DNA of 64,000 nucleotides from Candidatus Pseudoscillospira faecavium. GTDB lineage: Bacteria; Bacillota; Clostridia; Oscillospirales; Oscillospiraceae. Shown piece after piece: positions 15,512 through 24,426 of the stretch. Under the pieces are notes generated by a model. That model made no database searches, had not been told where the DNA came from, and saw nothing but the letters and a program-made list of their open reading frames with translations. How positions within the stretch are numbered: position 1 is the stretch's first letter; each line of letters starts with the position of its first letter. Both the position numbers and the translations under genes were made by a program. Where the stretch lies: NCBI GenBank assembly GCA_904420565.1, contig CAJFVV010000005.1, positions 21,315-85,314 of the forward strand, in the 5' to 3' direction.

Positions 15512-18037
15512 TCATTTCCGCCAAAGCAGCTGCACCAGTGTTTTTTGCAAGGCTTTGAAATCAATGGGTTTGGAAATATGCGCATTCATACCGGCCGCCG
15601 TCGTGGCGGCAATGTCTTCGGCAAAGGCGTTGGCCGTTACCGCAATCATCGGCACAATTTGTGCATCCGGCCTGTCCAGCGCGCGGATTTTTCGTGCCGC
15701 ACCGCAACCGTCCAGTACCGGCATCTGCATATCCATCAAAACTGCATCAAAGAAAAACGGCTCCGCCTCTTCAAACCGCTCCACCGCCTCTTTCCCGTTC
15801 CATGCCTGCGTCACATGGACATCCTGCGCTGTAAGCAGCTCCGTCACAATTTCCATATTGACTTCATTGTCCTCCGCCAGAAGGATGTGCAGCCCCTTGA
15901 GTGAAACAGCCGCCTCCTGTTTTGGTTCTGCTGTGTCGTCTGTCTGCTCTTCCTGCGCCGCAACAAAGGGAAGCACCACCGTAAATACGCTGCCCCTGCC
16001 CGGTGCGCTATCCACCTGAATTTCGCCGTTCATCTGCGAAACCAGGCTTTTGGTGATAGACATGCCCAGTCCCGTACCCGCGGCCTGCTTGGCTGTAAAG
16101 CGCATCTCCCGCGCGTAAGGTTCAAACACATGCGCAAGGAATTCTTCAGACATTCCAATCCCTGTATCCGCCACCACAAAGCGATATTTCCCATATTCGG
16201 CTCGATCCAATTGATCCACTCTCATGGTAATACTGCCACCCTCCGGCGTAAATTTCAAAGCATTGGAAAGCAAATTATTTAAAATCTGCCGAACGCGGAA
16301 CGGATCTCCCATCAGCCGGGCTGTTTCCAGCTGAACCGACGAGCGCAGCGTCTTTTTCTCCCGTTCCGCCTGAATGCGAAATGGCGCCAGGCACTCTTCC
16401 ACGCAGTCCTGCAGGTCAAAGCTGCGGTTATCCAGCATTACCTTGCCCTGCTCCATGCGGGCCATATCCAAAATATCATTGATCAGATCCAGCAGATATC
16501 GGCTGGAGGAGCGGATTTTTTCCAAATAGCCCGTCACCTTTTCAGCATCGTCTGAATGCTGGGCAGCCAGTTCGCTCAGGCCGAGAATGGCATTAAGCGG
16601 CGTGCGCATATCGTGGGACATATTGCGGAAAAAGGCCTGCTTGGATGCTTCATTTTTTCTGGCCAGCTCCAGAGAATCCTCCAGTAGCCTGCGCTCTTTG
16701 AGCTGCTGCTGCTTTTCCTGTTCTGCTTCCCGAAAACAAAGCACCACTTCTTCCGGCGCCAGAGACTCATCAAACAGCACCCGCACGCTGACCCAGCGGT
16801 ATTCTCCATCAAAGTTGCGCAGGAACTCTCCGCCGAAATCCCGCACACGCTGCCGCACCAGCGCACGAATGCTTTCACTGGAAAAACTCTCGTTGAAATC
16901 CTTAAAAGCATTTTCTTCGATCACTTCTCCGGCTGTGCGCAGCAAATCAGCATACGCTCCGGTGGGCGGAATTTTGCCGGCAACATAATTTGACCCCTTG
17001 ATCATTTCATAAGTTTCCCGCTCATAATCCACACGATAAAGGGCGTAATAGGTATTTCCCAGCACCTGCACCGTTTCCTGCGCCCGTTCCATCCCCGCAT
17101 TGAGGCGCAGTTCCCGCCGGCTCATAGCCAACAACGTGAGGAAAGAAACAAGGAGCACCATCGCAAAAAAGAAAGCAAACGCATACAGATCGCCCAGGAT
17201 GGTGAAATAGGGCACTGTAACAATGGAATACCAGCCGTTGTCCATTTCTGTATAGTAAATGCCCCGCATCCTGCCGTCCAGGTCGAAGATCGAATCCTCC
17301 GGACCGCTCAGTGCTCCTGCGGCAATCTGGTCCACAATGCCGCTGAGATAGTGCTGCGCCTTTGTATGGGAAACCTGAAGATCCGTTTTCTGATAAATGA
17401 TTGTCCCTTCCCTGTCGCACAGGAAAAAAGAACTTCCCTGCTCCAGATCGACTGTCTCAAACTGAAAATGCTCCGGCAAAATATCGAAAGCCACCACTGC
17501 ATCGCTGTTCTGGCATTTCTGCGCTGCAGTGATCACCGGCGCACCTGTGATGGCACCGGTATAGACATCCGTGAAAATAACTGCGCCATCTGCGGCAACC
17601 GCCATTTGATACCACACTGCATCCTCAATATCATAGGTAGCGTCCCCTTCCCATGGATTGGCTGCCAAAATTTTCCCATTCACCACAACATAAGGATCCA
17701 CTACACCGCTGCCCAGCACCAGATCCAGCCGCTGAAAATACGGATCTAACCAAACCTCCAGATTCTCCTCTTCCCCACGGGCTACCAGCCAATCGATGGT
17801 CGCCGTACCAAACGTGAGCAGCGTTTCATAAACGGCAAAATTGCTGTGCTGCTCCGCCGCATAGCTGCGGGAAAGCGCTGTGCCCGTATCATAAGCATTG
17901 CGCAGCAGGGCAGAGCGAATTAAAAGCACTCCGGCCACCGCCAAAATCACGAGAACCACAAAGGCACACAAAGCCAGGCGCATATGCCGCAAAAGCTTCC
18001 ATGCCTGTCCCCGCCGGCCGTGTTTAGCCCGCTTCAT
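15512..18037 (-). CDS. hybrid sensor histidine kinase / response regulator
   Basis: An 841-residue membrane sensor. Order: membrane helix about 18-42; extracellular Cache-like sensor domain to about 280; second helix about 283-308; linker; HisKA with FFRNMSHDMRTPLNAILG (His475); ATPase domain with NNLLSNALKFTPEGG and ADTGIGMS; C-terminal receiver ILLAEDNEVN with phospho-acceptor Asp769 in MDMQMP. Signal is sensed outside and phosphate can pass from His475 to Asp769 and on to the adjacent HPt protein. The start overlaps the HPt stop by 14 bases. It is the last gene of the large operon; the ligand is unknown. Confidence 0.92.
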   Translation of the reverse strand: MKRAKHGRRGQAWKLLRHMRLALCAFVVLVILAVAGVLLIRSALLRNAYDTGTALSRSYAAEQHSNFAVYETLLTFGTATIDWLVARGEEENLEVWLDPYFQRLDLVLGSGVVDPYVVVNGKILAANPWEGDATYDIEDAVWYQMAVAADGAVIFTDVYTGAITGAPVITAAQKCQNSDAVVAFDILPEHFQFETVDLEQGSSFFLCDREGTIIYQKTDLQVSHTKAQHYLSGIVDQIAAGALSGPEDSIFDLDGRMRGIYYTEMDNGWYSIVTVPYFTILGDLYAFAFFFAMVLLVSFLTLLAMSRRELRLNAGMERAQETVQVLGNTYYALYRVDYERETYEMIKGSNYVAGKIPPTGAYADLLRTAGEVIEENAFKDFNESFSSESIRALVRQRVRDFGGEFLRNFDGEYRWVSVRVLFDESLAPEEVVLCFREAEQEKQQQLKERRLLEDSLELARKNEASKQAFFRNMSHDMRTPLNAILGLSELAAQHSDDAEKVTGYLEKIRSSSRYLLDLINDILDMARMEQGKVMLDNRSFDLQDCVEECLAPFRIQAEREKKTLRSSVQLETARLMGDPFRVRQILNNLLSNALKFTPEGGSITMRVDQLDRAEYGKYRFVVADTGIGMSEEFLAHVFEPYAREMRFTAKQAAGTGLGMSITKSLVSQMNGEIQVDSAPGRGSVFTVVLPFVAAQEEQTDDTAEPKQEAAVSLKGLHILLAEDNEVNMEIVTELLTAQDVHVTQAWNGKEAVERFEEAEPFFFDAVLMDMQMPVLDGCGAARKIRALDRPDAQIVPMIAVTANAFAEDIAATTAAGMNAHISKPIDFKALQKTLVQLLWRK

Positions 18038-18398
18038 GACAATCTGCGGCGCTGCGCACCGCTTCCGTCAGGTGCAGATAAGCCGGCTGAATTTCCTCCA
18101 TCAGCGCCCGGGCCGCCGGCCAATCCCCCTGCCGCAAAGCTTCCACCTGCCGGGTAAACAACGGGTACAATACCGTCAGCGACAAATTGCCGCAGACCCC
18201 TTTCAGCGTGTGGGCTGCCGCAACAGCCGCCTCCTGGTCTGCGCATTCCAGGGCAGTGCACAGCTTCTGGTAATTCTCATCCTCTAAAAATTTTTTCAAA
18301 AGCCGCTCCAGCAGGGCCTCGCTGCCCATCAAACGCTCCAGCGCATCCGCCACATCCATGCCGGCGTCTGCCAACTGCTGTTTGCAAAAACTTGTCAT
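18024..18398 (-). CDS. HPt (histidine phosphotransfer) domain protein
   Basis: A 124-residue single-domain HPt protein with the phospho-accepting histidine in AAHTLKGVCGNLS (His63). It should relay phosphate between the receiver of the hybrid kinase (next gene) and another receiver, most simply the HD-GYP response regulator encoded just upstream. The ATG overlaps that regulator's stop codon as ATGA, which fixes the start. All three phosphorelay parts are therefore adjacent and co-translated. Confidence 0.85.
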   Translation of the reverse strand: MTSFCKQQLADAGMDVADALERLMGSEALLERLLKKFLEDENYQKLCTALECADQEAAVAAAHTLKGVCGNLSLTVLYPLFTRQVEALRQGDWPAARALMEEIQPAYLHLTEAVRSAADCHEAG

Positions 18399-19486
18399 AT
18401 CGCATCTCCTTTCTGATAAAGCCGTGAAAGTTCCTCTTCCACTGAAAAAAAGCATGCAAGCAGCCGGGGATTAAACACGCCGCACTCCCCGCTGCGGATC
18501 ATTTCCAATACCCGCTCCCGCGGAAAAGCGTCCTTATAAACCCGCTTGCAGCTCAGCGCATCATAAACATCGGCCAGAGACACCACCTGCGCCCAAACAG
18601 AAATCTCTTCTCCGCGCAGCCCGTCCGGATACCCACGGCCATCCCAGCGTTCGTGATGATGCCGGGCAATATCACAGGCATAATGATAGGCGCCATATGC
18701 TTCCAGCTGAGGAATCCGTTCCAACAGCGCCGCACCCTGCACCGTGTGTGTTTTCATAATTTCAAATTCCTCTGCAGTCAGTTTTCCAGGCTTGTTGAGA
18801 ATGGCGTCCGGCACGGCAATTTTACCTACATCGTGCAAAATTGCCGCCAGGGCAATTTCGTTGATCTCCTCCCGGCGCAGACCTGCGCCCATCTCTGTAT
18901 GCAGCAGCACATACTTTGTAATATCGTGAATCCGCCGGACATGGTCTCCGGATTCCTCGCTGCGAAATTCAATGGCCGCTGCCAGCGCTTCAATCATGCC
19001 CTGATTGAGGTTAATAATCTGTTTCGCCTGCAGCAGCAGGCGCGCCTGCTGGGATTCCACAGTGCGGCGCAGCCGCCGCCGCGCCTGATACAGCTCAATC
19101 ACCGACTGGGTGCGGCGCAGCACCACATAGGGCACCACAGGCTTGCCGATGACGTCCATCACCCCCAACTCATAAGCCTCTTTCAGCACACTATCGCTGG
19201 TTTCCGCCGTGATTAAAAACACCGGGAGCTTCTGCAGCATACCGGCCTCCTGCAGGCGCCGCAGCACCTGTATGCCGTCCATTTTCGGCATAACCACATC
19301 CAGCAGCACTGCGCACAGCTGTTCCGGCGCCATGAGGATACGGTGCAGCCCTTCTGCACCGTTTTCCGCTTCTTCAATGGTATAATAGGGTGAAAAAATA
19401 TGTTTCAGAATTTCCCGATTGATGGCGTCATCATCCACAATCAGCACAGTGCCTTTTTCCACATGCTGCAGTTCTTCCTCTGCCAA
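18395..19486 (-). CDS. response regulator with HD-GYP domain (c-di-GMP phosphodiesterase type)
   Basis: A 363-residue cytoplasmic protein: receiver domain (LIVDDDAINREIL, phospho-acceptor Asp63 in LLDVVMPKMDG), a linker helix, then HD-GYP with VRRIHDITKYV, ILHDVGKIAVPDAILNKPG and HHERWDGRGYPDGLRGEEIS. The metal-binding His and Asp residues and the GYP motif are intact, so c-di-GMP hydrolysis is likely. Its activity is probably set by phosphorylation through the HPt and hybrid kinase encoded by the next two genes. It lies 33 bases after the EAL gene. Confidence 0.9.
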   Translation of the reverse strand: MAEEELQHVEKGTVLIVDDDAINREILKHIFSPYYTIEEAENGAEGLHRILMAPEQLCAVLLDVVMPKMDGIQVLRRLQEAGMLQKLPVFLITAETSDSVLKEAYELGVMDVIGKPVVPYVVLRRTQSVIELYQARRRLRRTVESQQARLLLQAKQIINLNQGMIEALAAAIEFRSEESGDHVRRIHDITKYVLLHTEMGAGLRREEINEIALAAILHDVGKIAVPDAILNKPGKLTAEEFEIMKTHTVQGAALLERIPQLEAYGAYHYACDIARHHHERWDGRGYPDGLRGEEISVWAQVVSLADVYDALSCKRVYKDAFPRERVLEMIRSGECGVFNPRLLACFFSVEEELSRLYQKGDAI

Positions 19487-19519
19487 TGCAATTCTCCTCT
19501 CACAGCGCAGCGGTTTTTT

Positions 19520-21373
19520 CTATGCCAGCTGAACCCGTTCCAAAATTTTATGTTCCGCCTCATCCGCCGGAAGCGGCACAGAAAAGCGAAATCCCTGCAG
19601 CACATCGCAGTGGAGCTGCTGCAGCGCTTTCACCTGCTGATCATTCTCCACACCCTCGGCCAGAACCGTCATCCCCATCTCATGACCCGTGCGCACCAGA
19701 CCGGTGAGAATAATCCTGCCCCGGTCGGTTCCCATGTTGTCCACCAGGCATTTATCCAGCTTCAGGCCATCCATGGGGTATTCCTGCAAATCATGGAAGG
19801 AAGAAAAGCCCATGCCGAAATCATCAAACATAATCCGCACTCCCAGAGCCCGAATCTCCACAATATTGCGGAGCATCTGCATCTCTTCCTCCGCGCAGAT
19901 CTGTTCGCTCTCCGTAATCTCCAAAATCAGCAATTTTCGTACAAAATGATATTGTTCGAGCACATTTCGAAATGTTTCAACAAACTGCCTTCCTGCAAAT
20001 GTTTTTCTTGAAAAATTACAGGAGATGAAAAAATCCTGCACCTGCTTTTGCGCCAGGTGCTCCAAAAACGCACAGGATTTTTTCAGATTATAAAAATCCA
20101 GGCGGCTAATACGGTCCTCCTGCTCTAAAAGCGGCACAAAACGGCCAGGATGCAAAAGCCCTTTCCTGGGATGATTCCAACGGGACAGCGCTTCACCGCC
20201 CACGATTGTATAGGTATTGGCATCCACAAAGAACTGAAAGCAAAGCTGAAATTCCTCGCGTTCCAGCCCCCGGTCAAAATCGGCCAGCAGCTGCCGCTCT
20301 TCCTGGCAAACACGGCATTGCTCCCCGCCGCAGACTTTGCATGCTATCCGATCCCGCCGAGCCGCAAAAGCGCATTGCCGCGCATGGAATATCGCGGCTC
20401 CCGGATCATGGGAATCCTCTCCCAGGGGATAGATGCCCGCCGCCGCATCCGATGACCGCAGATCGCCGCCGGTACGCAGAAAATCCCGCATTTGCTGCAG
20501 CGCCGTTTCCGTCCATCCCCTGACTCCCGCCAGGTTCTCTGCCTGCCGCAAAACCATCAGATCTCCGCCTGTAGTTCTGGCCAGTACATCGGAGACACCG
20601 GCGCACCGGCGTAAAATTTCCGCAGCCCGGCATTGAAATTCCCGAATCTTCTCCTGCCCGCTCAGCCTTTCCAGATGCCCCAGTTCAAAATGATAATACA
20701 CCAGGTAATACAGCACCCGATTTTGGCGATTGATCCTGCGGGCAATGGTCTCTTTCATGCCGTTTTCATTCTGCAGGCCGGCATCCGGATCTATCAGGCG
20801 CGCAATTTCCATCCTTTTAAGCCGCCTGCAGCTGCGGCGCCAAAGCAGGGCAAACAGCGCAGCCAACAGGCAAAGCGCAACGCCAGCTCCCGCCATCGCG
20901 GGCAGAACAGGCGAGGCTTCTTCCCGCCCCTGCACAGAGGCTTCCAGCAGCATTTCCGTCCAGTCCGCCTGGGTATAACCGGCCGCATATGCTTGCAGAT
21001 CCGTGCGAAGCGACGCCGGGGCGATATCTGTAAAGAAGATCTGGCAAGTTGTGTTGTTTCCCTCTGCCTGCGTCTGAAACAGCACCAGGGGCTCCCCCTG
21101 GGTATTGGAAAACTGTTCGTCTGCACTGCAGCTGGAAATCAAATCCACCTGCCGGCTTTGCGCCAATGCCTCCCGGCTGTCTTCCCGCCCGGGCTGGTAA
21201 TACGCAACTGTATACCCCCGTTCCTGGGCAAACTGCTGCAGCAGCGCAGGGATAACCCCCTGATAGCTTTGTGTCTGCGGGTCATAATATTCCAGGGGAT
21301 AATTGTCAGGATTACCCGCAACATAAATCAACTGTGTATTCTGCATACCGGCCATTTCATCCGCTGTTCTCAT
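19520..21373 (-). CDS. membrane EAL-domain protein with degenerate GGDEF and periplasmic-binding-like N-terminus
   Basis: A 617-residue protein. Residues about 13-110 resemble a solute-binding (SBP_bac_3-like) sensor (VAGNPDNYPLEYYDPQ), followed by a membrane helix about 155-178, a degenerate GGDEF domain (RTTGGDLMVL in place of GGDEF), and an EAL domain with GGEALSRW, ISCNFSRKTF, ILEITESEQ, FDDFGMGFSSF, LKLDK and LAEGVEN. The EAL metal and catalytic residues look complete, so c-di-GMP hydrolysis is expected. The ATG overlaps the previous stop as ATGA, fixing a start that leaves no signal peptide before the sensor domain. Confidence 0.85.
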   Translation of the reverse strand: MRTADEMAGMQNTQLIYVAGNPDNYPLEYYDPQTQSYQGVIPALLQQFAQERGYTVAYYQPGREDSREALAQSRQVDLISSCSADEQFSNTQGEPLVLFQTQAEGNNTTCQIFFTDIAPASLRTDLQAYAAGYTQADWTEMLLEASVQGREEASPVLPAMAGAGVALCLLAALFALLWRRSCRRLKRMEIARLIDPDAGLQNENGMKETIARRINRQNRVLYYLVYYHFELGHLERLSGQEKIREFQCRAAEILRRCAGVSDVLARTTGGDLMVLRQAENLAGVRGWTETALQQMRDFLRTGGDLRSSDAAAGIYPLGEDSHDPGAAIFHARQCAFAARRDRIACKVCGGEQCRVCQEERQLLADFDRGLEREEFQLCFQFFVDANTYTIVGGEALSRWNHPRKGLLHPGRFVPLLEQEDRISRLDFYNLKKSCAFLEHLAQKQVQDFFISCNFSRKTFAGRQFVETFRNVLEQYHFVRKLLILEITESEQICAEEEMQMLRNIVEIRALGVRIMFDDFGMGFSSFHDLQEYPMDGLKLDKCLVDNMGTDRGRIILTGLVRTGHEMGMTVLAEGVENDQQVKALQQLHCDVLQGFRFSVPLPADEAEHKILERVQLA

Positions 21374-21861
21374 CGAAACAGCGATAAATTCGCCTCGGAC
21401 GTATCTTCAGAAAGCGTTTTTGCCTGCTGTGCCAGCTCCTCCGTCTTTTTCTCCATCTCCTGTAAAGCCGCTCGGATGGACCGGCGCAGCTCTTCGATCT
21501 GTTTGCGGCAGCCCTCCAGGCACGCCAGATCTTCCTGCATCTTCTGTTGGACGGTTTGGCGCGCAGCGGCCTCCTGTGCCTGACTTTCCGCCTTCATGGC
21601 TTCGGCGCAGGAACGCGCATCCAAAAGAGCAGACGAGATCATATCCTGTCGTCCGCGCAGAGTTTCCAGTTCCCGGCGCAGTGTGCTTACCTCCTGCTCC
21701 AACTCTGCAATGCGCTTTTGCGCCGAAGCCGCCTCGCGCTCCGCCTGGGCGTCCTTTTCCATCAGCCGCTGGGAAAATGCCTCTTCCTGGGCAGTGATAT
21801 ATTGAAAGACGCCCTCTTTCTTGTATCCCCAAAGTCCTTTTTTTAATTCTTCCAACCGCAC
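21370..21861 (-). CDS. DivIVA-like coiled-coil protein
   Basis: A 163-residue, mostly helical protein. The opening RLEELKKGLWGYKKEGVFQYI is followed by about 120 residues of heptad-rich coiled coil (EKDAQAEREAASAQKRIAEL and onward). This opening recurs in short DivIVA-like proteins of Clostridia; a role in polar or envelope placement of the neighbouring glycosyltransferase is only a guess. A GTG start at 21861 is chosen because CGGAGG lies eight bases upstream; the longer frame from 21921 would run into the glycosyltransferase gene without a ribosome site. It ends overlapping the EAL gene. Confidence 0.75.
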   Translation of the reverse strand: MRLEELKKGLWGYKKEGVFQYITAQEEAFSQRLMEKDAQAEREAASAQKRIAELEQEVSTLRRELETLRGRQDMISSALLDARSCAEAMKAESQAQEAAARQTVQQKMQEDLACLEGCRKQIEELRRSIRAALQEMEKKTEELAQQAKTLSEDTSEANLSLFR

Positions 21862-21877
21862 GTGCCATCCCTCCGAC

Positions 21878-23281
21878 TCATTTAAACTCAATTTTCTGCC
21901 GCTCAATTCTGCCCCAGACATTCTTCTTTTTGTGGTATCCGATCAATGCAGTCATCCGTACCCAGGCCATCACAAAACGCAGGCAGGACACCTCCACCAC
22001 ACAAAGTCCCACCGCTTTGAGCACATCTGCCACCGTCAGGTTCAAATCAATCGTATGCACCCGGGCAAAAAAGGCTGTCAGGGAAAGAATTGCCGTGTAT
22101 GCCACATAGATTCCAAAAAAGAAGATCATAAACGGAACATTGATCAAATCCACTGCGAATGCCAGCAATGTGGCAAACAGGCCAAAAATCTCAATGTAAG
22201 GGGAAAATAATTCATAAATCAGGAAATACAGATAGGAAACAAAACTCACCGCGCCATACTTGGGGTTGGCCAGAATATTACGGTATTTCATCATGCTTTG
22301 AAACAGCCCAATGTGCCAGCGGCGGCGCTGCTTGCACAAATCCTTCAGCCGCTCCGGCACCTGCGTCCAGCAGACGGCGTCGGTGACATAGCGGATGCGA
22401 TAGGGCCGGTTGTGCTCCCTGCAAAAGACATGCAGCTTGACTACCAGCTCCATATCCTCGCCCATGGTGCTCTCATCATAGCCGCCGGCTGCAATGACAA
22501 CGCTTTTCAGGAACAACCCGAACGCGCCGGAGATAATAATATTGCCGTTGAATTTGTCAAATAAGATGCGGGAGGCCAGGAAAGAGCGGTCATATTCCAA
22601 CACCTGCATGCAGGGCAGCAGTTTTCTGGGCATCCGGTAACGAACCACCCGTCCCTTGTCAATCTCCGCCCCGTTGCAGGGCCGCACCGCACCGCCCACA
22701 GCCACCACGCTGGGGTCCTCCAGCACCGGCCGCACAATTTTTTCCAGGGAATCGTACTGGAGCACGGAATCCGCATCAATACACAGAAAATACGGATAAT
22801 TGGACACATTGATCCCCATATTCAGCGCATCCGCTTTGCCTCCGTTGCGTTTGCTCACCAGGGTGATCGGCACTTTCCACTCCCTGCTTTCATAAACGGC
22901 ATCCTCCGGCTGGCATGGAACCCGGCGTTGGATGGGGCGGTTGATGCGCCACATGTGAAATGCTTCGCGCACCACCTGCGCCGTGTCATCGGTGGAACCG
23001 TCATCCACCACAATGATCTCATAAAGCTTATAATCCAGCGCCAGCAGAGACCGCACGGTGGCCTCAATGGTCACGCCCTCGTTGTGAGCCGGCACAATGA
23101 TGGAAACCGGTACATAATAATCGTTGGACAGCTCGTTTTTCAGCAGGTTGCGCCGTTTTGCGGCATAGAGATCGGACGAGCCCACCGTGACGGACAAAAA
23201 CAGGAAGCTGGCATAGCCCGCCATGTATAAAATAAACAGGCATTCCACACACAACAGAAAAAACTGAATAAAATCCCTCAT
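21878..23281 (-). CDS. membrane family 2 glycosyltransferase (processive polysaccharide synthase type)
   Basis: A 467-residue membrane synthase. An N-terminal membrane segment precedes a GT-A domain with SIIVPAHNEGVTIEATV, VVDDGSTDDTA, DAD at 169-171, MGEDME at 273-278 and QRRRW at 318-322; the last is the QxxRW motif of processive synthases such as cellulose and hyaluronan synthases. C-terminal helices (about 345-445) would form the export channel. No PilZ domain is fused, so any c-di-GMP control must be indirect. The start overlaps the HEAT-repeat gene stop as ATGA. It is the central enzyme of the operon; sugar identity unknown. Confidence 0.9.
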   Translation of the reverse strand: MRDFIQFFLLCVECLFILYMAGYASFLFLSVTVGSSDLYAAKRRNLLKNELSNDYYVPVSIIVPAHNEGVTIEATVRSLLALDYKLYEIIVVDDGSTDDTAQVVREAFHMWRINRPIQRRVPCQPEDAVYESREWKVPITLVSKRNGGKADALNMGINVSNYPYFLCIDADSVLQYDSLEKIVRPVLEDPSVVAVGGAVRPCNGAEIDKGRVVRYRMPRKLLPCMQVLEYDRSFLASRILFDKFNGNIIISGAFGLFLKSVVIAAGGYDESTMGEDMELVVKLHVFCREHNRPYRIRYVTDAVCWTQVPERLKDLCKQRRRWHIGLFQSMMKYRNILANPKYGAVSFVSYLYFLIYELFSPYIEIFGLFATLLAFAVDLINVPFMIFFFGIYVAYTAILSLTAFFARVHTIDLNLTVADVLKAVGLCVVEVSCLRFVMAWVRMTALIGYHKKKNVWGRIERQKIEFK

Positions 23282-24399
23282 GCGCCTGCCATCGCCTCCT
23301 TTTCTTTTTCCGCCAAGCGGCGCCTTTCCAGGCGGTAGGTCAGCATTTCCCGGGCATAGCGGTCCTCGCCAACCGCCGTGCCAACCAAATCCTCATAGGC
23401 AAGTCCGTGCGCTTCCAGACTGGCAGCAGCATTATAACGCACATACCAGTTGGGGCTGTGCATCGCCTCAGACAATGCTTCAACCACATCCTGCCCGGCA
23501 TAGCGGGCCAGAGAAGAGGCACTGATAGCCGTGAATTCCCAGTGAAGCGGATCCAGATCGCACACAAACGCCAGCAGCAGCGCCCGGGCCGGAGAGAAGG
23601 GATAGCGCCCAAAATACCGGATTGCCGCAAAGCGCAGTTCCCGGTCCTGTTCCTGATCCTGCAGAATTGCAAGCATCTGCTCACAGTAATCGCCGCTTTT
23701 AAAACGTATGTAATCCAAAATTGCCCGCTGCAGCGGAACAGAAAATTTCTCAAACTGCTCCCACAGCAGTCCGATCAGCATATCAGCCTTCCCGGTAAAT
23801 GCCATCAGCGTTTCCGTGAGTACTTTTTCATGCAGCGTGCCGTCCGCCTGTTTATCCAGCTGCAGCAGCGCCTGCACAATGGTTTCTGCACTGCCAAAGG
23901 CACACAGCGCTTTCAGCGCGTTGATTTTACAGTAAAGACTTCCCTTTTCCAGATATGATGCCACCAGCGGCTGCATCTGCTGCATCTGCATATGACGCTG
24001 CAGCTGATGACGAGCCAGAAAATGGCAGAAGTAAGCCGCCTGCATATCTTCCCGCCGCCGATACACCGTGGTCAAATAAAGAAACACCGGCTGCATCTGG
24101 CGCAGATATGACTGAAACACAGGATCTTCATCGTCCTGCTCATCCAGAAAATGGTCAAAAGCAAGCAGGTTGTTCACCCGGGAAAGACGGCGGCTCATTT
24201 CTTTCAAATGGCGGTGTCCCACCTTTTGTCCTGTCTGAACCGCTGCAAGCTGTGCAGCTACCAGCCGCGCAATATCTCCCATGCGCCGCTTTAATCTGCG
24301 GTCGCTGACCCGCAGATGCAGGCTGTACAGGATATTGAACCCCAGCATGCTCAGGCACACCAGGCCATAACCATATAAAAGGACTTCGCTGCCCATCAT
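23278..24399 (-). CDS. membrane-anchored HEAT-repeat protein
   Basis: A 373-residue protein with one N-terminal membrane helix, then a cytoplasmic alpha-solenoid of HEAT-like repeats (clear near LEKGSLYCKINALKALCAFG and SPNWYVRYNAAASLEAHG). Such repeats mediate protein contacts. It overlaps the glycosyltransferase start by four bases, so it is probably a scaffold or partner subunit of the synthase. The ATG at 24399 is preferred because AGAAGGTG is well spaced; a GTG at 24411 is possible but sits on the ribosome site. Confidence 0.75.
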   Translation of the reverse strand: MMGSEVLLYGYGLVCLSMLGFNILYSLHLRVSDRRLKRRMGDIARLVAAQLAAVQTGQKVGHRHLKEMSRRLSRVNNLLAFDHFLDEQDDEDPVFQSYLRQMQPVFLYLTTVYRRREDMQAAYFCHFLARHQLQRHMQMQQMQPLVASYLEKGSLYCKINALKALCAFGSAETIVQALLQLDKQADGTLHEKVLTETLMAFTGKADMLIGLLWEQFEKFSVPLQRAILDYIRFKSGDYCEQMLAILQDQEQDRELRFAAIRYFGRYPFSPARALLLAFVCDLDPLHWEFTAISASSLARYAGQDVVEALSEAMHSPNWYVRYNAAASLEAHGLAYEDLVGTAVGEDRYAREMLTYRLERRRLAEKEKEAMAGA

Positions 24400-24426
24400 A
24401 AAATGCTTCACCTTCTCATCGCGGCA

